From positions 28,400,117-28,464,116 of the forward strand of contig CM060174.1 of NCBI GenBank assembly GCA_030549775.1: a stretch of 64,000 bases of DNA, in the 5' to 3' direction. Of this stretch, positions 36,722 to 47,674 are shown one piece after another (positions within the stretch are counted from its first letter, which is position 1; each line of letters begins with the position of its first letter). The notes under the pieces are model-generated. The model was not told the origin of the DNA. It made no database searches and saw only the letters and a list, made by a program, of their open reading frames with translations. The stretch comes from Tamarix chinensis (Eukaryota > Streptophyta > Magnoliopsida > Caryophyllales > Tamaricaceae). Both the position numbers and the translations under genes were made by a program.

Positions 36722-37690
36722 ATGGAGAACCAAGGAGAGGACTTAAGGGATATTATCAAGACCTTGATGGACTAAATCAAGGAGGTTATATTACATGTAG
36801 GGAGAATAAAATCTTCCTAATCCCATGATTCCCATGTGTAACCACAAAACTAAAGGGAACAAATAAAGGAAGATCAGGTAAGAAAGGAACAAAACTAACT
36901 GGAAGAAGAAGAAGAGAGCATGAGAAATTATTTAAGACAATTTGACACATCAAGAAAAATTGATGATGACATGAAAAATGAATCCTCTTTGATCTTGCTT
37001 ACTTTGAAGGTAATCTCAATCTAGGATCTTTTCTCGAATTGTTACAAATAATTGAAATGATTTTTTAGTATAAGGAAACTAATAGTGAGAAAAGGTGCCA
37101 AATAGAGATATTAAAGTTTAAAACATTTGCTAGAGTGTAGTATGATACTTTAAAAAGAAGATGGGAGTGAGAAGAAAAATCAAAGATTAGGTCATGGAAA
37201 AAATGAAAAAAAAAATGTGAAGAAGAAATTTATACCATGGTAATATGAGATAGAAAATTTTATAAAAATGACTATATTGAGGAGAGGGTTACCTGGAGTT
37301 AAGGAATGCATTTGGGAGTTTGAAAGGTTATCTATAACATGTGATGTCGAAAAAAGAGAAGAGCAAAGGTGTGCACGATTCATTGAGGTTTTAAATATGA
37401 ATCTTTTGGAGAAGTTAGAGGTGTACCCTTATAACGTGTTTGATGACCTAGCCAAGTTAGTCATTATGTTTGAGAAATAGTTGAAGAGGAAAAAACTAGC
37501 AAGCAAGCCAACTAACACTCCATATGGTTCAACTTTAAAGGGTGTGTCAAATCCATCAATTTCTCAAGCAATAAACCAAGACAATGTTAGGAAGTTCACT
37601 TTGAAGGAAAGGGAAAGGATCAAGTGGTTGTTAAGGTAAACAAGAAATGCTTCAAATGTAGGGGTTTATTTGGAAGAGGCATTCAAGGAA
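36722..37690 (+). pseudogene. gag remnant of the third gypsy fragment
   Basis: The start MENQGEDLRDIIKTLMD resembles the gag start at 39522 (minus). The capsid part includes LKFKTFARV.YDTLKRRWE (37115-37165). The frame 37268-37480 has VKECIWEFERLSITCDVEKR, then EEQRCARFIEVLN and NVFDDLAKLVIMFEK. It breaks off within a zinc knuckle (KKCFKCRG, about 37645-37668), where the opposite-strand fragment begins. Stops are frequent. There is no downstream protease or pol in this orientation. Confidence 0.82.
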
Positions 37691-39522
37691 TAAGATCAAT
37701 GGAATGTTCTATACCTCTTTTAGGTGGTAATCTAGGAGGTAAATCATTAGGAAACATATCATGATATTCATCAAGCAGCTTAACTAGATTAGGATTTTCA
37801 ATTTATTGCTCCCCAAGTTTAGAATATTTAGCAACTAAAGCAGAGCAAATTCCTTCTTCTATGCATTTTTCCATAGCCTTTTCATGTGAAGATAATCTCT
37901 TTTGTCATCACGCAAAGGCATATGATCACATGAAAAAGGAGTTAATCTTTGCAATTTCTTTGCTTTTTTCACCACAAATTCATTAGTTACTCCACCATGA
38001 TTTGCTCTTCTATCATATTGCCACGGTCTTCCTAAAAGTAATCCACAAGCATCCATAGGCGAAACATCCCATAAAACTTCATTATGGTAGTCTCTAATGC
38101 AAAATGTGATTAGGGTTCCTTTATTCACTTTAGCTCCTTTGTCTTTTTTAGCCATTGTAAAGAATAAGGTTTAGGATGATTAGTAGTCTCTAAACCAAGT
38201 TTCTTAACCATTTCTTCACTAGCAACATTTGTACATGAACCACTATCAATAATGAATCTACAAACCATGTTACCTATTTTACACTTAGTCTTAAAAATTT
38301 TCTCTCTTTGAGTAGGTGTCAAATTAGGTTGGATTTGTAACACTCTTTGAATCACAAAACATGGATCTCCTTGTTCTTCATCCATCGTAAGATTTCATTA
38401 GGATATTCAATTTCAAGATTCTCATCATCACTACATGGTTCCATGTTTTCTATTTCAGTCAAGGTTAAGGCTCTTTGGTTAGGACATTCTCTAGCGAAGT
38501 GTCCATATCCTTTACATTTAAAGCATTTTTTTATTAGATATTTCAACTACCTTATTTTTACCTTTATCTTCTCAATTATTCTTTTTATCATATGAAGATT
38601 TTGATTTAGGTGTAAAGGTATTAGAATAGGGATTAGTTGAAGTCGAAACATTAGACTTAACATTGGATTTCATTGATTTAGTTTGTCTTTCAAATTTTAA
38701 AGCCAACTTAATTAAGTCATCAAGAGAATCATAGGAATACATATAAACTTTATCTCTTATCAAGTTATTCAAACCACCTAAGTATCTAGAACATTTTTGT
38801 TCTTTTCTTTCTTGGAGATCACAAATAAGTGCTAGTTTTTCAAATTCTCTAGTGTATTCTTCCATAGTAAATAAACCTTGCCTTAGAGTGGTCATTTTCA
38901 CATATATATCTTGTTCATATTCTCTAGGCACAAATTATTTTCTTAGGTGTTTCTTAAGCTCCAAGATTTTATTTTTGATTTCTCTTGTCTTTCTCTTATC
39001 TTTTTTAAGTTGTCATAACAAATCCTAGAAAATCTTTTGAACTTAAGAGTAGGAAGCTTACATTTTCTCTCATCATCATACTCTTTAAATTCAAATATAG
39101 CTTCAATTTCATGCAACCACTCAAAAAAATAACTCCACATTCAATTCACCATAAAATTTAGGAAGATCAAGTTTGATACCTTGATCCTCATTGTATGCAT
39201 ACCTTACTTAGAATGGATATGGTCTTCTTTGATTGCTTGAGCCAAAAGAACTCATCTCTTCTTCTCCATCTTCATTTTGATACACGTTTAAGGATCTACT
39301 TCCTCCTCTTGCATGGAATATATGCCTCATTTTTCCTTCCACACTATCTTGTGTGGTTTCCATTCGATTTGGCCATCGTCAATACTTCTCTTGATTGGCT
39401 AGCTTGGCTTCCACACTTTGTAATTATTGTTGATGTGTTGTTTGATTATGGAGTTGAGTATCCATTCGTGTAGTTAGATTCTTGATAGACTCTACCAAAT
39501 CATGGACCTCTTCATTTGCCAT
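37690..39522 (-). pseudogene. gag and protease of a gypsy element, relatively well kept
   Basis: Starts MANEEVHDLVESIKNL at 39522. The capsid (38943-39140) has FFEWLHEIEAIFEFKEY and a nearby YDNLKK.RERQ. The next frame (38572-38931) has MEEYTREFEKLALICDLQ and SRYLGGLN. An intact zinc knuckle CFKCKGYGHFARECP lies in 38352-38546. The protease (38125-38385) keeps the active site IIDSGSCTNVAS, and the following frame (37859-38155) has MDACGLLLGRPWQYDRR. It ends near 37700 at LPPKRGIEHSIDL, just before RT would start. Only a few frameshifts and stops separate the frames, so it is younger than its neighbours. RT, RNase H and integrase are missing because the copy is cut off at the junction with the plus-strand fragment. 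Confidence 0.9.
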
Positions 39523-39579
39523 AATTAAGGTATAAATACATTTCTTCTTTTCACCAAAAGAATGCCACAAATGTTTAGA

Positions 39580-40109
39580 TGCTGGAAGTTTCCTACAACC
39601 AAAAAAAAAGAAACAAAATTTTTCTAACTCTCAAGCAAGTATTGATCACTACCTTCTATCCTAGTCATGCACAAATGGAAGGAAAGGTATAAAAAATGGC
39701 ATTGTATACACGCTTGATTAGAGAGTGGCCGAATGTTGCTCTCCTTTGTAACCCTCAATCAACCACATAAAATAGCAAGAAGACCATCGGTTTCTTCAAT
39801 GAAATGAGATCTTTAAGTTGAAGATGTTATTGACATACACCATTGAAGACATAAAGAAGAAAAGGAGAAGAGTATGTATGGTAGTTGGAGAGAAAAAAAG
39901 ATAAGAACCAAGGGTACAAATTTTTTTTTCAAACCTTTGCTATGTCTTGATCATGTCTCTCTCACTAGTGAGTCATTTTGCATGTTTTGTCCATAAATAG
40001 CAATGTAGTCATCTATTTGTCTTCAAATTCATACAATATCCTCTCAAGGTAAAGGACGATAGGCTTTGTAATAATAAATGTTATGTCTTGATCATTTGCT
40101 CCTACATCA
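39580..40109 (-). repeat. LTR or leader of the minus-strand gag-protease fragment
   Basis: On the minus strand it begins TGATGTAGGAGCAAATGATC at 40109 and leads to the gag start at 39522. A T-rich stretch and TTGTAGG near 39600 resemble a 3' splice site, but no splicing can be shown. No clear primer binding site was found, so the LTR-leader boundary is unknown. Apart from its first 15-25 bases it is not obviously similar to 35474-36534. Confidence 0.5.
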
Positions 40110-41469
40110 CCCCCTAACTATGAAGGTCACTCCTTTATAGAACCTAGAGCATACAATCCTATGATCTAAAGGCAAAACAAAAGAATGGAAATACTACTGG
40201 AAAGAGACAAAGTAACTCTAGCTACGAATGCGGCTGACACAAAAGATTGTGATACACCGGAGTCAAACAATACACATGTTGAAAAGGTAGAGATAGTAAG
40301 AATGCTGGTCACCACACTAGCTAGACATTCTACATCTAATAGGCCATTCATGTTCAAGCATCCTACTGAATGAAACTCTCATGGCACTTGTTGATCACTG
40401 CCCTTGTTAGAAAGTGTGAAGCCTCTAACCTCTAGGCTAACTACCTCGACCAGTGACACTAGTTGGTGATTGAGGAACTTTTTAAGTTTGTGACTATGGC
40501 TGCTAAATTAATTCAGTACTCTAAGCCATTGACTATATCATTTGAACATTGCCACCTCTAACTTGGTAATCATAATTTTTATGCCCCACCATGTCACATC
40601 CATGGCAACTCACCTTTTTGCCTCTATAATTTACTTCCGGGTGATTTACTCTGTAACACTTATAATGGTAGTGCTTCTTTTTGACATGTCCCCTAGACTA
40701 ATCACTAACATGAGGTACTTACCCCATACATCTACCATACTTAGGTAGCAAGCTTCCTCCTAAATAAACCTTCTTCCTTTCACCAAAAGACTAACAACCT
40801 TTGAACTTCATTTTGCCCCCAACTAAGCACTCTAGGCTTGGATGACTCTAGAATCCTCCGAAGCGTGTTCATACATTCCCAACATATCTACTATAGTAAC
40901 TCCCACTATCAGTTCTTAGTATCTTATGCCCAAGGCAATTTTGAAATGGTGGACTTGCATCATCTCATTGGCCTCTATCTCTAGAGAAAATTAGACCAAG
41001 TCTATAAACCTTATGTAGTACTCCTCTATTAAAATGTCTTCCACAAAAGGTTTATGAACTGGTTGAAATTTTGTATATAGAGATGAGTGGCATAAAAAAG
41101 GGAAAGAAGTGCCTCATGGAATGGTCCTCAACCTATAGCCTCTCTATCCCTATGTTGGAAGCTCATCCACCAAGCGTTTGCTCTTTCACTCAGGCAATAT
41201 ATTATCACATCAACCCTCTTGTCCATAAGGTATCTACATGCAGTGAAGGTCTTCCTTACGTCTCTAACCCATTTTTCCATAATGTCAAGGTCCTCCTAAC
41301 TCATAAAGATAGGTAGGTAAGGATGCCCTACCTTCCTAAGCCAAAATTCTAGAACTTGTGTGGATACTAGCATCGGTGGTAGTTGTGTTGCTGGAATCTA
41401 CCCCTTCATGCAAAATCCAATAGTCTCCATTAATGCCTTGATATGCTCATAATAGTGGTTAGTGGCCAT
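40110..41469 (-). pseudogene. gag and protease start of a Tekay-like gypsy element
   Basis: Start MATNHYYEHIKALME at 41469. The capsid region reads AT...VLEFWLRKVGHPYLPIF, then DIMEKWVRDVRKTFTACRY and LSERANAWWMSF (41110-41290). Zinc-knuckle-like CYRVNHPE and CHGCDMVGHKNYDY lie near 40570-40660. The protease (40166-40357) has STCVLFDSGVSQSFVSAAFV, where the usual DSGAS reads DSGVS. The frame ends at 40110, where the neighbouring LTR start begins, so that element probably inserted here. Many stops are present. Its primer site and LTR end lie at 41834-41849. Confidence 0.82.
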
Positions 41470-41657
41470 CAATTCTTAATGAATATGATTAATTAGAACT
41501 ACTAATATATCAAGTACTAAGATATGCACCACCAATCAACATAGATTCTACTTATAGTACATTCCCAACCCGTTCTTAGTCACTGATATTCTGTGTTTAG
41601 AAATACTTGATCTTCTAGTCAAATATTCAAATAGTAGGAAAATAGTTTAAAATATTT

Positions 41658-41849
41658 TATGGTATCAGCTAGAAACATCAAGAGTGAAAAGGATTTCAAA
41701 ACAAAACTTTGATAGCAACCTATGGTATCAGCTTTATAATTCTTGAAAGTGAGGAAACCTTCAAGAAAAGCTCTAATACAAACTTGTGTAATCAACTTAA
41801 TTATTCTTGAAAGTGACACAATTTTAAGAAAATACTATGATACCATCGT
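41658..41849 (-). repeat. 64 bp tandem triplication containing the primer binding site
   Basis: Three units of about 64 bp (starting near 41658, 41721 and 41785) share ATAATTCTTGAAAGTGA in the middle. At the LTR-proximal end each has a primer-site-like sequence, read on the plus strand as CTTTGATAGCAA (41707), CTCTAATACAA (41771) and ACTATGATACCA (41834). On the minus strand these are variants of TGGTATCAGAG. The third unit adjoins the LTR end. Confidence 0.78.
41834..41845 (-). other. Primer binding site next to the LTR end
   Basis: The minus strand reads TGGTATCATAGT, one base from TGGTATCAGAG, three bases after the LTR terminus at 41849. It gives minus orientation to the gag at 40860-41469. 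Confidence 0.75.
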
Positions 41850-41990
41850 ATAACATTCCCATTTTTCACTACCAAAAAATTGTATTTTAAAGCATTGTGG
41901 AAGAGTAAAAATACTAAATAAACTTAGGGAAAATAGGGTGCTACCAATATACCAAACGTAGGATAGACATTAGCCACCCATGCCATGTTA
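41849..41990 (-). repeat. 3' end of a Tekay-like LTR, minus orientation, truncated
   Basis: The minus strand ends TTTTTTGGTAGTGAAAAATG followed by GGAATGTTATA, then the primer site, so this is the 3' end of the 5' LTR of the gag fragment at 40110-41469. Only about 140 bp remain before an LTR end in the other orientation takes over. Confidence 0.65.
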
Positions 41991-42607
41991 GGATAGACAT
42001 AGCATGTTTTAGGCATTGTTACCCTTATATACATTCCTATCATGATGCATGTTATAATCTATCTTCTTGTATGGTAAGTAGGTTTATTCATGTTCAATGA
42101 GGAAGCAACTTTGCTTATTCAGCACGTAGTATAATGATGTACTCATTTGCTAGGTTACTTGCTTATTCCCAAGAAAAGAGGACCATGTACAGGTCTTTGG
42201 GTATGGCTAGTAAAAGGCCTATCTTAGTTTGGTTGGGGCTTAAGAGCATGGATATTAGAAAATTTTTGGTGGCGACCATGGCAAAAAATTGTTTTGAATT
42301 GGGTATCAAGCCCTCAATTATGTTTTGTAACCCCATATTTTATTTGCATATATTTTGTAAAGATTTGATCGGAACCAAATAGGGTCCACTAGTTTAAACA
42401 CTTTTAGAGTTATTTAATTAAATTGTTATTTTGCGTAATTTTTTGCTTTAACTATTTGAATGATTTAGCTTTATATCTGATATGGTGTAGGTAGCAAATG
42501 TCTATCCTATGTTAGGCACGGTGATAAAACCCCCTTTTCCTAGGGGTTTTTTGCTTCCCAAACTTATTTTAATGAAATTTTTTGTAGTAAAAATTGGGAA
42601 TCTTATA
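41990..42607 (+). repeat. 3' end of a Tekay-like LTR, plus orientation, truncated
   Basis: It ends TTTTTTGTAGTAAAAATTGG followed by GAATCTTATA. Upstream, GGTAGCAAATGTCTATCCTA and ACTCATTTGCTAGGTTACTT match the ends of E (21670-22194) and A. With the preceding piece it makes a roughly 45 bp imperfect inverted repeat at 41849 and 42607. No primer site follows. Confidence 0.65.
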
Positions 42608-42639
42608 CTATAAATAATAGTTTGACCAACATAAAAGAT

Positions 42640-44960
42640 GAATTGGGTGTGCCAACTGGTTACATTTTTTACAATTTTCTACACCAGACCTTATAGCTGG
42701 GCTAAAATTAATCTTATAGAGGATAGATTAACATCTAGATAGGTAAAAAGGAAACTTCCTTCTATTAAATTGCTTCTTTGCATGATTTAGGTCTTAGTAA
42801 TTGAATCTACACCACTAAATAAAATGTAACTTATTAGAGAAGGATATCGAGACTTCTAAAAGTAGAAACATTAGTAACATGGTTTAGGAGGCAAGTGACA
42901 AACTATAGATCACTTCCAAAAAATAGTAGCATGTGATATACAAAAGCAAGAATAATGATCTTGAAAACTTTGGATCTTTTGTGCCCATAAAATTTTTTAT
43001 CCCTCCATAAACATTTAAGTTACTTGGTTAAATATTTAACCATAAAAAATATTAGGAGATAAATGATCACCTTTTCATAGATTTCGCTGACCTTTGAAAG
43101 GTTAAGTCATTTTCCTATTTAATAATAGGGAATAAGAGAAAAAAGTAACACAGACCATGATCCACCTAACCACTTGCAAGGGGAATCCATAGCCATGAAG
43201 AATATATTATAGAAAACCCCAGTGCAATTAGTCAAAATCTTTTTTGAGGTCTAATTTAGTGATGCATTTAGGAGAAATATATCTTTGAATGTATGTTCTA
43301 ACTACGTCCATAGATAAGAGAACATTTTATCTAATTTATCTACCTTTAACAAACCTTGATTGGGCTTAATCAATTAACTCATCCATGATACCCTCAAATT
43401 TGGTAGGTAATATTTTTGAAATGATTTTATAAAGAACACCATAACAGACAATCTTTCTTTATTCACTCACCTTGGTGGCATTTTCTTTTTTAGGAATGAG
43501 CGTTAAAGAGTTAATGTTTAGTTTATTCAATAGATTCCTAATGATGAAGAAATTATGAATAGCTAAGGTAATGTATTTCCATATGGCATCGAAGGATTTC
43601 CTAAAAAGTGAAGCTCTAAAACCATCAACTCTAGGAGATTTATTATCTCTAATAAAAAAAGCAACTTTCTTTACCTTCTCATATGTAACTAGGGTAAGGA
43701 GAAGGTTTTCATGGGATTCTTTGATTGTATAGATCTATGCAATGGCTTCTAGATTAATAAAACTAGAGCTATAACCCCATCCTAATTGGTATTTATAAAA
43801 ATTGATAAAAGAATCAATTATTTTTTATAGGGTCTATAGTAGTACCATCAATATCAAGCTCTATTTTCTGAATGGAGTTCATATTTTGATTTCCTTTCAT
43901 TCTAGAAAAAATAATTTATGATTTGAATCGCCTAAATTTGGCCAATAATTGTTGGCTTTGTGTTTCAAAAGGGTTTCATGCGATATGGATTGTTTGTTAA
44001 ATTCCATCTCATAGACGTGCATATGATCCCTAAGCTCCTGATTGGTTATGTCATTCATCATATTATTTTGGGAATTTGATAAATACATCTTGACCACCTT
44101 CACATGTTGTTCTAATGAACCATAATTATTCCTATTAAGATCCACGAACACACGCATCAATATTTTGATGTTATTATAGATGTGGAGGAGTGGATTATCA
44201 AAAACAAATAGCCTCCCTAGCACATTTGCTTAATATCTATGAAGTTATCATCCTTAGCCAAAAATATTTTGAACCTAAAAGGTAATTTTCTATTAAATTG
44301 GGAACATATTTGAACCTTAAAAAGTCAATGATTTGAAACAAAAGGTGGAAGGAACCCAGCAAAGAAGGCAATAAGCTTATTAAGTCAAGTTATTTTTAGA
44401 TCCATCAACCTAATATTATTGATGCATTAAGAAAAATCATGTGCATCTAGCATAGCTAGAAAATCCCCTCCCATTTTCTCATTAGACTATAAGATCACAT
44501 TAATATACCTAATAAGAATTGTAGGAAAATTGTGCCGATTGTTCTACACTAACCAACTCTAAAGGGATTTCTTAACCATAATAGAATTAGAAACATAAAT
44601 GAATCCCCAAAAAAAATACTACCATCAATAGGCGAAACATCAATAAAAATAACTTGAGCACAATTACTAATATGAGTCACATATAATATAAGAGGGTCCC
44701 AAGGAACCCAAACTCAACCATTGCAATGGTCTTGATAGTTATTAAGGTAATTCAATTTTCAAATAATGACTTTTTTAACACTATCAACTTTGTTTACCTT
44801 TACTCTTCTCTTTACTAAAACAATAAGGGAGCATTTAATTTCTTTAATCCACCCTTAAACTTCTCTTTACTTAGATGAATCATTTATGCCTCTCATTCTC
44901 CAACTAGAAATAATGAAGAACTAGATTTATAAAGGTGGCGTGTCAATTCCTGGCCTTAAC
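42640..44960 (-). pseudogene. L1-type LINE ORF2 remnant (endonuclease and reverse transcriptase)
   Basis: Endonuclease: GDFLAMLDAHDFS at about 44430-44470, then INNIRLMDLK, the motif region around the catalytic Asp in plant L1 elements. The linker frame 43897-44223 has ETLLKHKANNYWPNLGDSNH and KLFFLE. Reverse transcriptase: a SIQKIELDIDGTTID block near 43850, ISPKCITKLDLKKDFD with the first catalytic Asp near 43250, WGFL..ILHGYGFP, and NL.KGDHLSP in place of GLRQGDPLSP near 43070. The FADD box could not be found. Stops are dense. L1 elements nick the target and copy their RNA there. ORF1 lies upstream at 45180-46484. Confidence 0.85.
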
Positions 44961-45179
44961 CTAGGTTCTTTAACATACTAAGCTTTTGAAGGTCTTGAAA
45001 TATTTTCCCATGGCTCCCTACAAATAGATTCCTTTCTACACTCATATTATATTCCTTGGGATGTTGAGATAGATTCTAAGTTAGCTTTGGAAGTTGTGTC
45101 ATGGGAGACCATTGGGAACTAGAACATCCATTACTTTCCTTCCAATTTTGTTCAATCCCTTCCCCCATAAGAAGTTCCT
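44961..45179. other. Spacer between LINE ORF1 and ORF2 remnants
   Basis: About 200 bp with no recognised domain, consistent with the spacer between the two LINE frames. Confidence 0.5.
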
Positions 45180-46484
45180 TGTTTGTTTTCATGTTATCTT
45201 CTCTCACTTACCACCATCCTTTCTTGATGTGGCCGATGCAAAGTAACTAGAACTTTCTTCTAGAATTCAAAGCATGATTTCTCATCATGTGTTGCAACAT
45301 TACATCTATGACAAAAAGTAGGTTTCTAGTCACATTCCATGGATTGGGTATCTTACTAAGTAGATCATAAATAAGCATAATTTAACTCAAAGGCTTTTTG
45401 GTATCCAATTCAACTAGCACACGAGGATCCACAACCATATATTTCCTCAATATGAAAGCATAAGTACAAATAGAAGTGTTAATTGTGCTCACAATCTTAC
45501 TAAGGTATTTAGTAGACAAATATTCTAAAGGAAAATATTTTATTTTGATCTATAAAGGAACAAATTACACCTTTTCCTTTGTAAGATTCATTTTCCTTTT
45601 CTATCTTTTCAATATGAAAGGCCAACTATAAAATATCAAGTACTGATTTATAATCCATTCACAATCTTCTAACGATGCAAATTTAAACTAGAAAAAGCCA
45701 TCATCATGATATATAAACATAGCTATGGTAACATAAGTCCATTAAGATTTCACTAGCCCAACATTTAATTAAAAGTAGGAGTATCACCATGAGAAAATCC
45801 AATTACGGTGTATTTCCATTCGATCATTTCCTTAGAATATCTATCTTCTCTAGATTCACAACAATTTCTCCTCTTTAATGTAGGGAGAAACATAGTTAAG
45901 GGTCATGCCCTAATCAAGTATGTGATTAGATGCTACCTTATCCTTATAGGTAAGACTTATGGTTAGCCTACTAAACTGACTTTAGTGCACTTGATTAACA
46001 CAATCATGAATATCTAAAGGATCATGGTTTAAATTTTATTCTAATCCTATCAGGCGATCCTTAGTTTATAAACTTGGAAACTTGAAATGATTTAAGCTAT
46101 CCACACTAGCACTCATATCATTATTCAAATTAATAAATAACCTATTCTATTTAGATTTAGATTCAACAAATTTTCAATTAGTTTTAGGCTATCTTTCTAT
46201 TACAATCATCTTTGCCAATTTTGAAGGCATCTTCTTATTTATATTACATCATTAGTCATACTTCCTAATTTACTTGTAGTATCATTATCGTGTGAAGTAT
46301 TTAGTATTCTCAATGAAGAATTTAGTTTAATAGGGCATTATTGACCATCGATCGACTTCATATGCTCAATCATCATCACCTTTGGTGAATTTTTAATTAT
46401 CAGATTTTAGCATATGTCTATCTGTATCAACCATGATCAAACTACTTAGAGTCCTATTCAATCCTACACTTCTTGATCTAGTCA
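45180..46484 (-). pseudogene. L1-type LINE ORF1 remnant (DUF4283-like RNA-binding part)
   Basis: A possible start MTRSRSVGLNRTLSSLIMVD is at 46484. Between about 45400 and 45740 the minus frames read FKFASLEDCEWIINQYLIFY and then FVPL.IKIKYFPLEYLSTKY, followed by LRKYMVVDPRVLVELDTKKP. This is the order of the DUF4283 domain found at the start of plant L1 ORF1. A decayed Cys-rich segment lies near 45240-45310. The protein would coat the LINE RNA. Many stops and frame changes mean it is inactive. Confidence 0.78.
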
Positions 46485-46792
46485 TGTTTTGCCTGGTTAT
46501 GGCAATAGAAGTTAGCCATGGAACTACAGAGGAACTCTAAAGAAACATTCCTAAATCAAGATTTAGTTGTCTTTTGAATGATTTTAAAATCCCATTAGTT
46601 ACTCAAGTCTACTATATTAGCATGAAAAAATTTTCTATAATGTTCTATATGCATATTATGAACAAAGGTGCATGATAAAAACCCATGATGATATGAATCT
46701 TCAAAATTTGTATTTAATTAGTTTTGATAATTCCTGTAAATTTTTTTATACTTATAATTGTTTGTCTTATTTTTTGAATGATTAGGAAATAT

Positions 46793-47523
46793 TGATGCAG
46801 CACATGGAGTATGGATTTGAATGGCTGCAGCTGCTGAAGTGTTGCAGAGATGTATTTTATTATTATTTTTATGTAATCCCAAGTGATGCATTCGCTGGTA
46901 GAAAATGGCTAATGGAAATTAGGTTGGTTGTATAATCCGCCACCCGATCCATGGATAATGGATTAGTTGGATTGTGGGTTAATCGACCTTAATAGCCATG
47001 ATTAGCTAGAATTAATATTAGCTTATGGGAATTGATGTATAAATATTTCCTTGTATTTTGGGGGAGAGTTTGGTGTGTTTTTTTGGGCTGGTCGAGTGTC
47101 CAGCACCGACCCATTTTCATTTTATATACTTGGGCTGGGTCGGTGAGGTTAATTGGGTTGATTGTATGCTGCGTTGTGTATTTTTATACGTCATGTATGC
47201 CTCATATAAATAAGGCATATACGACCTGTAGACAAAAAGTTTTGGCTGATATACGAATTTGATTCTTGATTCTTCTCGAGCTTTCTCTCGTGTTCTCTCT
47301 CTCTCGGCGAACCTCTCACTCGCACCTTCTTTTGCTTCTGCTCTCTATCTTCGATCAATTCTTGATCGCTTCTGTCTCTCAAATTCAGTTGCCATTGTTA
47401 AACTGTGCCTCTGAATTCTTGAATCTTCCTTTGGAAGTTTCCTTAGGCTGATTCCGGCGAATCGAACCCGACTCTCGATTATTTTCTTCGATCCTTTTGT
47501 GAAACCCTAACAGGTTTCCATCA
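46793..47523 (+). mobile_element. Solo LTR, GC-richer and probably young
   Basis: Ends TGATGCAGC and TTTCCATCA form a TGATG/CATCA inverted repeat. A TATA-like CATATAAATAAGG at 47203-47215 sits between GTATGCCT and AAGGCATAT, a small inverted repeat. It is followed by a CT-rich leader (TTCTCTCTCTCTCGGCG, 47292). This layout of promoter and CT-rich leader is typical of an LTR. ATGATTAGG occurs at 46778-46786 and 47525-47533, close to but not touching the TG/CA ends. CpG is plentiful compared with the surroundings. It has no coding and no primer site; the frames 47032-47451 are not genes. A Ty1/copia origin is a guess. Confidence 0.6.
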
Positions 47524-47674
47524 CATGATTAGGTAACATGGTTTAATCAATATGAGTTTCTTGATGTGCTTATTTAATCATTCAATTACTTAACTAAATG
47601 AGGAAAGGAACTTATGTAAATAATTCAGGATATCTAATAGCTAGCCTATTAATGTGTTGGGAATAGGGTAAGCA

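Noticed and set aside
39595..39620. Possible 3' splice site before the minus-strand gag
   Set aside because: A T-rich run followed by TTGTAGG is common in AT-rich plant DNA and no matching donor could be supported.
47032..47451. Short frames on both strands in a GC-richer region, possibly a gene start
   Set aside because: The TATA box, CT-rich leader and TGATG/CATCA ends fit an LTR better; no protein similarity.
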